From the NCBI RefSeq assembly GCF_001434535.1, contig NZ_AYYW01000025.1, positions 127,134-191,133 on the forward strand: 64,000 nucleotides of DNA, read 5' to 3'. The notes below the pieces were generated by a model. The model was not told the DNA's origin. It did not search any database and was given only the letters and a program-made list of their open reading frames with translations. Positions 49,158 through 57,601 of this stretch are shown one piece after another. Every line of letters starts with the position of its first letter. Position 1 is the first letter of the stretch. Both the position numbers and the translations under genes were made by a program. Origin of the DNA: Ligilactobacillus animalis KCTC 3501 = DSM 20602. GTDB lineage: Bacteria > Bacillota > Bacilli > Lactobacillales > Lactobacillaceae.

Positions 49158-49171
49158 GCTTTTTGACCAAC

Positions 49172-49206
49172 AAAAACCCTCTTGCTGATCAAATGAGCCA
49201 AGAGGG
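49172..49206 (-). terminator. Terminator of the small membrane protein gene
   Basis: CCCTCTTG and CAAGAGGG around a 13-base loop, followed by TTTTTG on the minus strand. It insulates the large-RNA promoter. Confidence 0.9.
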
Positions 49207-49228
49207 AAAGTTAGTTATTCAATTATGA

Positions 49229-49495
49229 TTACGCCTCTTTTGTCTTAGCAAATGCCAAGTAACCGCAAGCTACGGCACCTAATGCGATAAAAATAATTGC
49301 AGCGATCATATTGCCCTTAGAGACCATCGTAACTGCGATCGTTGCAAACAAACTGATGATCGTCAATAAGATACCAGATTTTTGCAATGTGTTGAGTTCA
49401 TTGAATTTATCTTTGAAGCCAACTGCTAACATCAATGAGCCTGCAAATGAACCCAAGCCAAAGAGCACGTGTAAAACGATAAATAACATGTCCAT
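49229..49495 (-). CDS. Small membrane protein, function unknown
   Basis: An 88-aa protein with three hydrophobic segments and very short loops (MDMLFIVLHVLFGLGSFAGS at the N-terminus). The ATG at 49495 is chosen for the AAGGAGGTG five bases upstream; an upstream in-frame ATG would add 26 polar residues without a ribosome site. No recognised family. Confidence 0.75.
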   Translation of the reverse strand: MDMLFIVLHVLFGLGSFAGSLMLAVGFKDKFNELNTLQKSGILLTIISLFATIAVTMVSKGNMIAAIIFIALGAVACGYLAFAKTKEA

Positions 49496-49588
49496 CCCAG
49501 CACCTCCTTTTCCTTCTTTACTTAAAAATATACAGGATGTGTTAGGCAAACACAACTTTTTTGTCTTTTGCACAACAGATCACTTCAC

Positions 49589-50737
49589 CTACTCTTGTGC
49601 TCTGATAAATTCAGCCAGCAAACTAGCCCGTTCGATCATTGAACTGACTTTAGCAAATTCCTTATCTGTATGCGCGCCATCGCCGACAACGCCTACACCA
49701 TCTAAACAAGGAACACCATTTGTCACCATGATCCCTGCGTCCGATGCTCCACTATCACCTACTGCTTCTAGCATGAGCAAATTTACTCGTTGAGCTGTCT
49801 GTTTGAGATCAGCAAAAAGCTGCTTTACCTGTTTTGTTTCTTCCATACTGTTGATCTTAGTTCTGACCGTAACTTCAGTTGTGGTGTCTAAAACAAGGTG
49901 TTCTTGGGCGATCTGAATGATTTTTTCCAACAGATCCTTTCTTTGTTTTTCAGTTTTGAACCGAACACCCAGACTGACTTTAGCTCTATCGGGAATAATA
50001 TTTTCACTTATTCCACCACTGATCATCCCACAATTGACGTGGATCCCCTGGGTCATATCAGTTAAGGCTGCCAATTTAGGGAGCTTAGCGGCTAACTCTA
50101 AGATCGCACTGCGTCCCTTTTGCGGTTCTATCCCCGAGTGAGCCGCTTTACCATGCACCGTAATATCAACGATCATCCCGCCACGCTGGTGAGTGCTGAT
50201 CTGGTTTTGGTCAGCAGTACCTTCCAAATTCAAACCATATGCACCCCCGACGACTTCTTGTGCCATGATCGTAGCTGCGCGTGAATCAAAATGTAGCTTT
50301 TCTTCATCACTTACAATGATCATTTTTAGCGGGCGTTTTAGCAAAGAAACTCGTTGTAACGCTTGGATAGCAAATAATCCGATGACCAAGCCAGCTTTCA
50401 TATCGTAGACTCCCGGTCCCTGCATTTTGTCGCCGACTACCTTAAAGGGTCGTGCTGTGGCTGTTCCCACTGGAAAAACAGTATCTAGATGACCACTTAA
50501 GATCACGGGGGCTGGATCCCTAACGCCTGCTAACTCACCCACCAAGACCATTCCTGGCTTTCCTTGATCGATCTGGCGGATCTGCATCCCTAAAGACTGC
50601 ATTTTTTCACTCAAGACCGTTGCCACTTGTTTGATCCCGGCTAGATAAGTTGACGGACTATCGATATTAACTAATTTTTCAGTTAAAGCGATCATTTCTG
50701 CTCGCTGTGACACTAAATATTGCTGGATATTTCTCAT
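49589..50737 (-). CDS. M20 family metallopeptidase, CPG2-like
   Basis: A 382-aa zinc peptidase with GHLDTVFPVGTA (zinc His/Asp), GVYDMKAG, DEE and a C-terminal GDSGASDAG. It resembles carboxypeptidase G2 and related glutamate carboxypeptidases that cut C-terminal amino acids from peptides or acyl-amino acids. Strong AGGAGGGTAGG ribosome site before the ATG at 50737. It follows a transporter-like gene by 16 bp, so the pair may import and hydrolyse one substrate. Confidence 0.88.
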   Translation of the reverse strand: MRNIQQYLVSQRAEMIALTEKLVNIDSPSTYLAGIKQVATVLSEKMQSLGMQIRQIDQGKPGMVLVGELAGVRDPAPVILSGHLDTVFPVGTATARPFKVVGDKMQGPGVYDMKAGLVIGLFAIQALQRVSLLKRPLKMIIVSDEEKLHFDSRAATIMAQEVVGGAYGLNLEGTADQNQISTHQRGGMIVDITVHGKAAHSGIEPQKGRSAILELAAKLPKLAALTDMTQGIHVNCGMISGGISENIIPDRAKVSLGVRFKTEKQRKDLLEKIIQIAQEHLVLDTTTEVTVRTKINSMEETKQVKQLFADLKQTAQRVNLLMLEAVGDSGASDAGIMVTNGVPCLDGVGVVGDGAHTDKEFAKVSSMIERASLLAEFIRAQE

Positions 50738-50753
50738 GATACTACCTACCCTC

Positions 50754-51905
50754 CTAATGCAAATAATTGATCGCAAAACCTGCAAAAAAGACTGAGATCA
50801 ACGTTACTGTTACCAATCCTGCAGTCAGCATCTTAGGCAAAAAATAGTTTTCTAACGCATTTTGTTCAGCTGATATCTTACCTAAACTAGCTGCTACTTC
50901 TTGTGACATAATCATCGTTGTCGGAAAACCAAAGGTACACGTCAACCCCAAAGCGACCGCCATCTCAAACGAAACCTGACTGAAGCGACTGATCAATAAC
51001 GCTGTCAAAATCACACCGACCGTACCGATCCCTAGACAGATCAATAAAGGTCCGATAACGAGCAGCACTTGCTGTGGACTCGTATTAGCCAAACTATCTA
51101 GAATAACTACGGTCACTAAAAATGTTATCAGTCCACTTGAAGCTGTTTTCTCCAAACTTCCTTTTTCCAAAAAACCTAGCTGATAAAATATGATCCCGAA
51201 GATAAAGCAGATCACTAAGTAATTTATCTTGCCGTGAACAACTAAACTTGCCCCATAGCTAAGCGAAGCAACTAAGCCCAATTTAGCTAGACATATGACT
51301 GGAGTTGTTGGTAGCTGTTGCAAGAATTTACCAGTCGTTTTAACTTTTATTTCAGCTTTAGGCTCAAATACACCTTTTTCCAAAAAACGTTTTGCCTCTT
51401 TGCGTAAAGCATAGGTCGCGATCGGAATACCGACAAAATTTTGAAAAGTCAGCACGGCTAAAGCATAAGTCGTTAAAGTTTGCATGTGATGACTTTTAAG
51501 CGCGTTCAATAAAACTAAGGTTGCTGCATTTCCCCCAGCATATATTGGGGCTCCAATGATCCCATAATTCTTATGTCCCAACAAAAATGCAACTAAAATT
51601 ATCAAAACACTGGCACCGATAGCACAGCTGATCGCGATCATGACCACTTTAGATTGGCGTTTCAATTCACCAAGATCGATCGTCGTTCCCAATGAAGTCA
51701 ACATCAGACCAACGATCGCCATCCCAAAAGTATCGATCCCACTAACAACAAACATATCTTTGGGCAGGATACCTAACCAAAATCCTATCAACGATAACAC
51801 TGAGACTGTTAAAACCGTATCGATGATCGCATGAGTCTTTTGTGCGATCAACTCACTAAAAGCATACATGACCAAAACGGCTGTTAGATCTAAAACTACA
51901 GACAT
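50754..51905 (-). CDS. Putative multi-TM transporter
   Basis: A 383-aa integral membrane protein with about 10-11 TM segments. I do not recognise the family with confidence; repeated Gly-rich loops (MLTSLGTTIDLGELK, YAGGNAATLVLLNAL, GLTCTFGFPTTMIM) recall inverted-repeat ion-coupled carriers such as glutamate/Na+ symporter-like proteins. GGAGGG precedes the ATG. Operon partner of the M20 peptidase, and preceded by the leader with a 16-codon ORF. Confidence 0.65.
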   Translation of the reverse strand: MSVVLDLTAVLVMYAFSELIAQKTHAIIDTVLTVSVLSLIGFWLGILPKDMFVVSGIDTFGMAIVGLMLTSLGTTIDLGELKRQSKVVMIAISCAIGASVLIILVAFLLGHKNYGIIGAPIYAGGNAATLVLLNALKSHHMQTLTTYALAVLTFQNFVGIPIATYALRKEAKRFLEKGVFEPKAEIKVKTTGKFLQQLPTTPVICLAKLGLVASLSYGASLVVHGKINYLVICFIFGIIFYQLGFLEKGSLEKTASSGLITFLVTVVILDSLANTSPQQVLLVIGPLLICLGIGTVGVILTALLISRFSQVSFEMAVALGLTCTFGFPTTMIMSQEVAASLGKISAEQNALENYFLPKMLTAGLVTVTLISVFFAGFAINYLH

Positions 51906-51949
51906 CTAAATCCCTCCAAACTCTATGTAAATATCGTTTCTCAATTTAG

Positions 51950-51960
51950 ATACCTGTGAT
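51950..51960. repeat. Third CACAGGTA box
   Basis: ATCACAGGTAT on the minus strand, downstream of the terminator at 51972-52009. It repeats the two arms at 52028-52036 and 52061-52069 and could pair with the second arm. Confidence 0.45.
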
Positions 51961-51971
51961 ATATTCAGATA

Positions 51972-52009
51972 CAAAAAGACCGCACAGCCTATATCAGATC
52001 TGTGCGGTC
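51972..52009 (-). terminator. Terminator within the transporter-operon leader
   Basis: GACCGCACA and TGTGCGGTC form a 9-bp stem followed by TTTTTG on the minus strand. It lies 67 bp before the transporter start codon, so read-through or anti-termination would be needed for expression from the upstream promoter. Confidence 0.9.
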
Positions 52010-52027
52010 ACTATTTATCAGAGTCAG

Positions 52028-52069
52028 CACAGGTACATCTTGAGAAAGCCCAAATAGATCGTACCTGTG
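52028..52069 (-). promoter_or_regulatory. CACAGGTAC hairpin in the leader
   Basis: CACAGGTAC and GTACCTGTG form a 9-bp stem with a 24-base loop, after the 16-codon ORF and before the terminator. Confidence 0.55.
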
Positions 52070-52086
52070 AATACCACGAGATGCGA

Positions 52087-52137
52087 TCAAGAAATGTACC
52101 AGACTTGCCAACTAGTTGGTTCATAACGCAGATCCAT
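52087..52137 (-). CDS. 16-residue leader peptide candidate
   Basis: A 17-codon ORF encoding MDLRYEPTSWQVWYIS. It has a strong AAAGGAG ribosome site nine bases upstream and lies 27 bases from the predicted transcription start of a perfect-consensus promoter. The peptide has two Trp and two Tyr. It is followed by the CACAGGTAC hairpin and a terminator, then the transporter operon. It may be a leader peptide for attenuation, or the coding part of a stand-alone small RNA. No homologue is recognised. Confidence 0.55.
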   Translation of the reverse strand: MDLRYEPTSWQVWYIS

Positions 52138-52170
52138 AGTATTGACTCCTTTCCTGTAATAATTGTCTGA

Positions 52171-52199
52171 ATTATAGTTTTAGTAAAAATAAATGTCAA
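52171..52199 (-). promoter_or_regulatory. Perfect-consensus promoter of the leader
   Basis: -35 TTGACA (52194-52199), 17-bp spacer, -10 TATAAT (52171-52176). The 420-bp region between 51906 and 52326 is otherwise free of credible long genes. Confidence 0.92.
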
Positions 52200-52326
52200 G
52201 CACCTATTTTTGGGGATTTTTAACCGCTTTAAAAATCTCGTCTTATGCCTAAAAGGATCTTTAGCAAAGAAAAATTTTACACACACATTTATGCAGATAA
52301 AAATATTTTTCTTAACATCCCATATT

Positions 52327-52854
52327 TTATAAGGTGTCATTTTTTAAACGTGATAAAACTAATGCGATCCACACAGAGATCAATGAGGGCAAGACTAAAA
52401 TGATCAGATCAGTTGGATCAGTTAGATTCAAGGTACTGATATCACTGGTTTTAAAATGTTCACTCTTTAAAACACTCAAAAAATTATCGAACATAACTTG
52501 ATAAACAGTCACATAGATCAAGCCCCATTGGATCATATACTCACACAGCACTTGAACTTGTGCTGAGATCTTGAACTTTACATTCAAAAAACGATTTAAC
52601 CAGTATAAAATGATCCCATTTATGATCGCGATCACTAAGATCACTGAAAAGATGCTCCCCGCTCCATCTGACAACAAATTTTCAAGTGGTAACATAAAAA
52701 ACACTAATGTCAACAACTCAAATAAGAGACAACCTAATAACGTTTCGCCCCCGACAAAGCAGAAGGCCTTGATTATCTGTAAAGCTTTTTGTTTTCCTAG
52801 ACCTGCTAAAAAGCCCGAAAAAATGATCAAGATCACCAAAGCTGAAAATATCAT
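52327..52854 (-). CDS. Membrane protein, function unknown
   Basis: A 175-aa protein with four to five hydrophobic segments (residues 1-20, 35-60, 65-90, 105-125, 150-170). No family recognised. AAAAGGAT precedes the ATG. It is oriented toward the leader-peptide promoter; no obvious T-rich terminator was seen after it. Confidence 0.65.
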   Translation of the reverse strand: MIFSALVILIIFSGFLAGLGKQKALQIIKAFCFVGGETLLGCLLFELLTLVFFMLPLENLLSDGAGSIFSVILVIAIINGIILYWLNRFLNVKFKISAQVQVLCEYMIQWGLIYVTVYQVMFDNFLSVLKSEHFKTSDISTLNLTDPTDLIILVLPSLISVWIALVLSRLKNDTL

Positions 52855-52891
52855 TTAAAAATCCTTTTCCAAATCAAAAGAGAGACTATAC

Positions 52892-52944
52892 GAATAACGA
52901 GGGACCGACTATGATGTATCATCACAGCAAGTTCCTCGTTATTC
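52892..52944. terminator. Hairpin after the FMN reductase-PAS gene (family member 5)
   Basis: GAATAACGAGG and CCTCGTTATTC form an 11-bp stem with an inner ATGATG-TAT-CATCA hairpin. No T-tract follows on either side, so termination is uncertain. Confidence 0.45.
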
Positions 52945-53031
52945 ACTAGGCTTTATCTCTACTGTATAGCTTTTAGATGCGCATATGACATCATAACTAT
53001 ATTAGACAAACAAGCCTCTCAAGTATTTATT

Positions 53032-54249
53032 TTAATGTTCTGATGCGCCTGTATTAGCATCAGGTGTCATTTCAGCATTTGGAGCTTCAGAGGCACCCGT
53101 GCTAGCATCCGGCATCATAGGTCCCGTATTGCCCCCGACCAAACGTTGCCCGGTTTCTTTCAAATACCAATCTAGCCATGGCTTGAAGTTAAAGACTAAT
53201 TCATTGATTCCGGCATAGGATCCATCTGGATAATACATTGCTTGATAGTGGTGCGTATTGACCACACTCGCAGGTGAACCAGGGATGATCGTGCGCACAA
53301 ACTCCTGATTTCCATTGCGTAAAGTCCCCACGACCCACTCAACATTTTTCATCCGTGCTGGTGGCAATGAATTATGCACCGTCGATAATCGGCTACCAGA
53401 CTGCGCTGGCACACGTTTAGCAAACATGGTGTCTGGATCTTGATGCGCATTATTGTAATATAGGAACTGATTGTTATCATCTGCATAAGTCAATTCAAAC
53501 GGCATCGACTTCAAGAACATATTGATCTGATCGACCGTTAAGATCCCATGGTCGAGCTTGACATAAGTGTCACCTGAAACCGCCCCTGTGATCTTGGCTA
53601 CTTTTTCGACCCATTCTGGATCATCGGGATCGACCTCAGTTACTGTTGTTTTGATCGGATGGTTCGCATCTAGATCTTCGGGGGCGATCGGTTTTGGTTT
53701 CTTCAATGAACTGACCACTTCAACGTATTTGATAAAATTATCTAAACACGTCTCTAAGAAGTTGACCGTATCTTGACTGATGATATTGCCTTCATCATCA
53801 AATGCTTCTTTGGCTTTTTCTAACAGAAATTCATTCCCCGGTAATGTATAGGCATTGACCCCTGGTGCATCTAAGATCTCACGCAAATGGGCTTGCGCAC
53901 GAGAAGTTCCTTGATCATAATATGAAGCCCCAACGATCATCACAGGCTTACTTTCAAACGGATGAACTTGATAGGATAACCATTCTAAAACACTCTTTAA
54001 CGCTGCAGTGATCGTATGATTATGCTCTGGTGTAGCGATGATGACCCCATCTGCACGCGTGATCTTGTTGTTTAACAAGCGTAATTGGAAGCTATCTGCC
54101 CAATTATCATCTTGATTGAACATTGGAACTTCATCGATCTCCAAGATTTCAAGTTCAAATTTTAATTTGAATTGTTTTCTGATATATTCCAACAATAAAC
54201 GATTATATGATTGTTCTGCACTAGAGCCAACGATGCCAACAAATTTCAT
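53032..54249 (-). CDS. NADPH-dependent FMN reductase fused to a PAS-like domain
   Basis: A 405-aa protein. Residues 1-175 are a flavodoxin-like NADPH:FMN reductase (GIVGSSAEQSYNRLL, ATPEHNHTITAALK). Residues about 235-330 resemble a PAS domain of the DUF438-associated type (MPFELTYADDNNQFLYYNN). The last 35 residues are low-complexity with two near repeats, PDASTGASE and PDANTGASE. No signal peptide or TM segment. The fusion suggests a redox or ligand-sensing reductase; function is inferred. It follows a second single-domain reductase by 24 bp. Confidence 0.82.
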   Translation of the reverse strand: MKFVGIVGSSAEQSYNRLLLEYIRKQFKLKFELEILEIDEVPMFNQDDNWADSFQLRLLNNKITRADGVIIATPEHNHTITAALKSVLEWLSYQVHPFESKPVMIVGASYYDQGTSRAQAHLREILDAPGVNAYTLPGNEFLLEKAKEAFDDEGNIISQDTVNFLETCLDNFIKYVEVVSSLKKPKPIAPEDLDANHPIKTTVTEVDPDDPEWVEKVAKITGAVSGDTYVKLDHGILTVDQINMFLKSMPFELTYADDNNQFLYYNNAHQDPDTMFAKRVPAQSGSRLSTVHNSLPPARMKNVEWVVGTLRNGNQEFVRTIIPGSPASVVNTHHYQAMYYPDGSYAGINELVFNFKPWLDWYLKETGQRLVGGNTGPMMPDASTGASEAPNAEMTPDANTGASEH

Positions 54250-54273
54250 TGTTAAATACCCCTTCCTCGCAAA

Positions 54274-54879
54274 TTAAAGATTTTCCCAGTCAAAATTTTC
54301 AGCTTCCTGATGCAATAACTCATGTGCATTTGAAAGTTTAGCTGTAATTTTGACGAAAACACGGAAATCATCAAAGAGTGCGTCCAGTTTTTGAACGGTT
54401 TCCAGATCGATCAAATTACCATTTTCATCAAAAGCCTGTAGTGAATGTGCCAAGAGAAATTCTGAGCCGGGCATTACACTAGCCTTTAATTCAGGGGCAT
54501 CTAAAATTTGACGCAATTGAGCTTGTGCACGGGAAGAGCCCAATTTACCGTATGAAGCCCCCGTGATCATAACTGGCTTATTCAATAAAGGTGAGATCCC
54601 GTATGAAAGCCAAGCTAAAGCATTCATTAAAGCGGCCGGGATCGAATGATCATATTCTGGTGTAGCAATGATCACCCCTTCTGCTGCCTCGATCTTCGTA
54701 GCAATCTCAGTCACCTTTTCAGGGACTTTCTTGTCAGCCGGCTTGTTGAAAACAAGGATATCTTTTACTTCGACCAATTCGATCTCAGCTTTATCTGCCA
54801 AATGACTTTGCATATATTGTAATAATTTACGATTAGTCGACTTGGCTGAGTTCGTACCAACGATTCCAATAAGTTTCAC
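54274..54879 (-). CDS. NADPH-dependent FMN reductase
   Basis: A 201-aa flavin reductase that resembles the reductase domain of its downstream neighbour (TPEYDHSIPAALMNALAWLS), so the two probably arose by duplication. The start is GTG at 54879 (VKLIGIVGTN), with GCGAGGAC six bases before it. Likely acts in quinone, flavin or azo-compound reduction. Confidence 0.87.
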   Translation of the reverse strand: MKLIGIVGTNSAKSTNRKLLQYMQSHLADKAEIELVEVKDILVFNKPADKKVPEKVTEIATKIEAAEGVIIATPEYDHSIPAALMNALAWLSYGISPLLNKPVMITGASYGKLGSSRAQAQLRQILDAPELKASVMPGSEFLLAHSLQAFDENGNLIDLETVQKLDALFDDFRVFVKITAKLSNAHELLHQEAENFDWENL

Positions 54880-54987
54880 TGTGTAGTCCTCGCTTTCCAC
54901 TAGTTATAATAGTTTGATCCTCTTAAACTCTCAGTTTAATTATACCGTATTCAAACCCCTAGTAGAAAATATATTTAGCTTTTTACT

Positions 54988-56404
54988 TTAAAATATTTTA
55001 GGAACCAATCTTCCCTTAGTTCCTTGTTCAAAAGCGTAAGCAAGTTCTAGAAGTTTTGGATCATGCTTGTCTTTGGCGAAAAATAATACGCCCCGTGGTT
55101 CGCCTGCAGCATTTCTGCCAAAGGGGACCATAATTTCGGGGTAGCCTGCAACTGCTGGAGTCAAGACATCATTGTAATCCAAAGTCACGATCGCATCGAG
55201 TTCTTCGCGCTCAAAGAGTTCCAGCAGATACTTTTGTGCTAGTTGTAGCTGTTTTTTATCTAAAAATGGATCATGTTCGCTGACTTTAGCAGCCCGCTCA
55301 ACTAATTCTTGCCCATAACGCGCCCGGTGTTTAAGATCTTGAGCATTATACGCCAGTAATTGTTCTAACGATCTAAAAGGTAATTCGAATTCAGCTGCAA
55401 ACTCGGCTACATTGAACTTAAAATTATTATCGATCACCGCTAAATTATCAACTCCAACAGGATCTAATTCGATCATACACAAAGTAGCGCCTAAATTTTG
55501 CAGAGCCGTGATCAATTTTTCATCCCCAGTCAATACTCCAAGACGCTTACCTGAAAGTGTAGCTTGCTTTAATTTAGCTAGCTCTACTTTAGGTGCTTTT
55601 TTTAGCCATTGCATTATAGATAATAGCTGCATCAAAAACATTTTTAGTCAGTGGTCCGGTCACATCTAAAGGCTTAGCTAACGGGAATACGCCCTTAGCG
55701 CTGATCGCCGGCTGACTTGGCTTAAAGCCAACGACCGATTGGATCGCCGCTGGAGCAACGATCGAGCCTGTCGTTTCCGAACCGATCGAAGCTACGGAAA
55801 GTTCAGCAGCTACACCAGCCGCACTACCAGAACTTGATCCATATGGTGTCAAGGTCAATGGACCAAAAGGATTACGTGTCTGTCCTGCTTTAGAACTATA
55901 GCCACTGGGCATTGCCGATGAAACATAATTGGCTAGCTCGGAAAGATTGGCTTTTCCTAAGATCAAAGCCCCTTGTTCTTTTAGTTGAGTAACTAATTGA
56001 GCATCTTTGAGTGGTATAAAATCACGCAAATAATAAGTTCCTACGCTAAATGGCATACCCACACTAGCGATATTATCTTTAAGTGTCAATGGCATACCAT
56101 ATAGTAAATTAGGGTCAGCCGGGCGGTTTTGATCACACTTTTTCGCCTCTGCCATGATCGTCGGTGAGATTTCAATGACTGCATTCAACTCGATCGACCG
56201 CTCGATCCGATCTAGATAAAATGCCACCAATTGTTCATAAGTCAATAGCTGTGCTGCCACAGCTTGCTGTAATTCAACTATATTTTTCCCTAAGATCACC
56301 TCGGCTTTAGCGTGGATCTCAGCGCGATCAATATCTTGTAATTGTTGCCTGATCAAGGCTTTAGTTTTAGCGTGTCCGTACTGGATCGGTTCTTGTTTAT
56401 TCAT
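54988..56404 (-). pseudogene. Amidase-signature enzyme, frameshifted at an A7 run
   Basis: The 5' part has the amidase Ser-Ser-Lys region (LTLKDNIAS, GSSSGSAAGVAA, IGSETTGSI) and the 3' part the C-terminal domain (VTLDYNDVLTPAVAGYPEIMVPFG). They are in different frames. The break is at an A7 run (55597-55603 as Ts on the plus strand); removing one A joins ...NAMAKK to APKVEL and gives about 471 aa. The ATG at 56404 has GGGAGG five bases upstream. It could be a true pseudogene, an assembly error or slippage-controlled expression. Confidence 0.82.
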
Positions 56405-57469
56405 TTTTTCCTCCCATTCACTAAAGTAAACAGTGATCCCATCAGCCGTGATAAAGTAATCGAGCCAGAGAACATCTACATCATGTTTAGAATCGAACTT
56501 TAACTCGACCTTAGCAAGATCAGTTGCTTCTTCTAACTGCATCTCAAGGTCATTGACACTTCGCAACTCGATCTTTTGCCACTCATTACCTACCCCGCCT
56601 AAGCTTTGCGTGATCTTTTCTAAGATCTCAACTTTAGGCGTATTGTCTAAACAAAGGTATACCCCTGGATCAGTTAAGTATACATTGGAGCGTGCTGATT
56701 TAAAGATCAAAGTTCCTCGTTGATTTTCATGCGTTTTTGAAAAACACGCTTCTAGACACTCGATTGCTAAAGGTCTGCCATCTTTTTTAAGTCTAAATGT
56801 ACCGATCAAAGTATCTAACGCATCGACAGCCTGCGAAGTCACGGTAAAGATATTCTCCTCAACTGCTACCAGATCCACTCTTGTTTCTAACTTATCGATG
56901 ACCTTTTTACAACGTTCAAACGGGTAAGGTGCATTGGCTGCCGTTGCATAGATGATCTTTTTAACTTTGACGATGTGCATCTCTTCATGTGGGCCCACTG
57001 GAACAACAACTTCATCGCCTTCTTTAATGGTCTCATCATCACATAGATACGTATAGAGTGGTGCATCAGGTATAAATTCGACCTGACAAAACATGTATTT
57101 TTTCTCAGTCGTTGAGCTAAGTTTTTGTGCGAGTTCAACCAAAATATCAACGATCAGCCGATTCTGTAAAAAGCGCAAAATATAGCCCTCACTAAACTCT
57201 TCACGCTTGATGATCCGCACTAAAGCTGCCAATAATACTTGCGGAGATAAATTTGACAGATCCGTTACAGTTTCAACATCCACCTGCGCTTGGGATAAGA
57301 TCAATTGATAATTCTCTAAATTAAGCTGAGGTTGGTCGTATACGAATAATTCGACTTCTCTGATAAACTCCTCAACAGTTTGAGAATATTTGACATGGGG
57401 TATCTCCCCTGGACGATAGCACCACTCACCCCACGGCCCTGTGGCTAATTTATCTTTCCAGGCTAGCAA
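56405..57469 (-). CDS. Protein of unknown function, in frame with the amidase
   Basis: About 355 codons that run without a stop into the amidase start. The middle contains a segment seen in various bacterial proteins (GDEVVVPVGPHEE...PYPFERCKKVI, about 150-190) and the end a beta-rich region possibly related to DUF2262. The first usable codon is a TTG. The codons before it read KFEEVKLL in frame, and an AGAGGTGA ribosome site further upstream has no start codon at the right distance. The normal start, and possibly the stop, appear lost. Confidence 0.55.
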
Positions 57470-57550
57470 TAATTTGACTTCTTCAAACTTTTAGATCACC
57501 TCTCTATACCTGTCATGTTCTGAATTGTAAATATACTCCACAACTCTATA

Positions 57551-57583
57551 CAAAAAAATCATGGCAAGAGTGCCTGCCATGAT
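57551..57583 (-). terminator. Terminator after the MFS pseudogene
   Basis: ATCATGGCA and TGCCATGAT form a 9-bp stem followed by seven Ts on the minus strand. Confidence 0.92.
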
Positions 57584-57601
57584 CTTTGAGCAAGTATCTG
57601 A

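Noticed and set aside
52011-52340. Minus-strand frame of 109 codons overlapping the leader region
   Set aside because: Its sequence crosses the consensus promoter, has no family resemblance, and its codons look non-coding.
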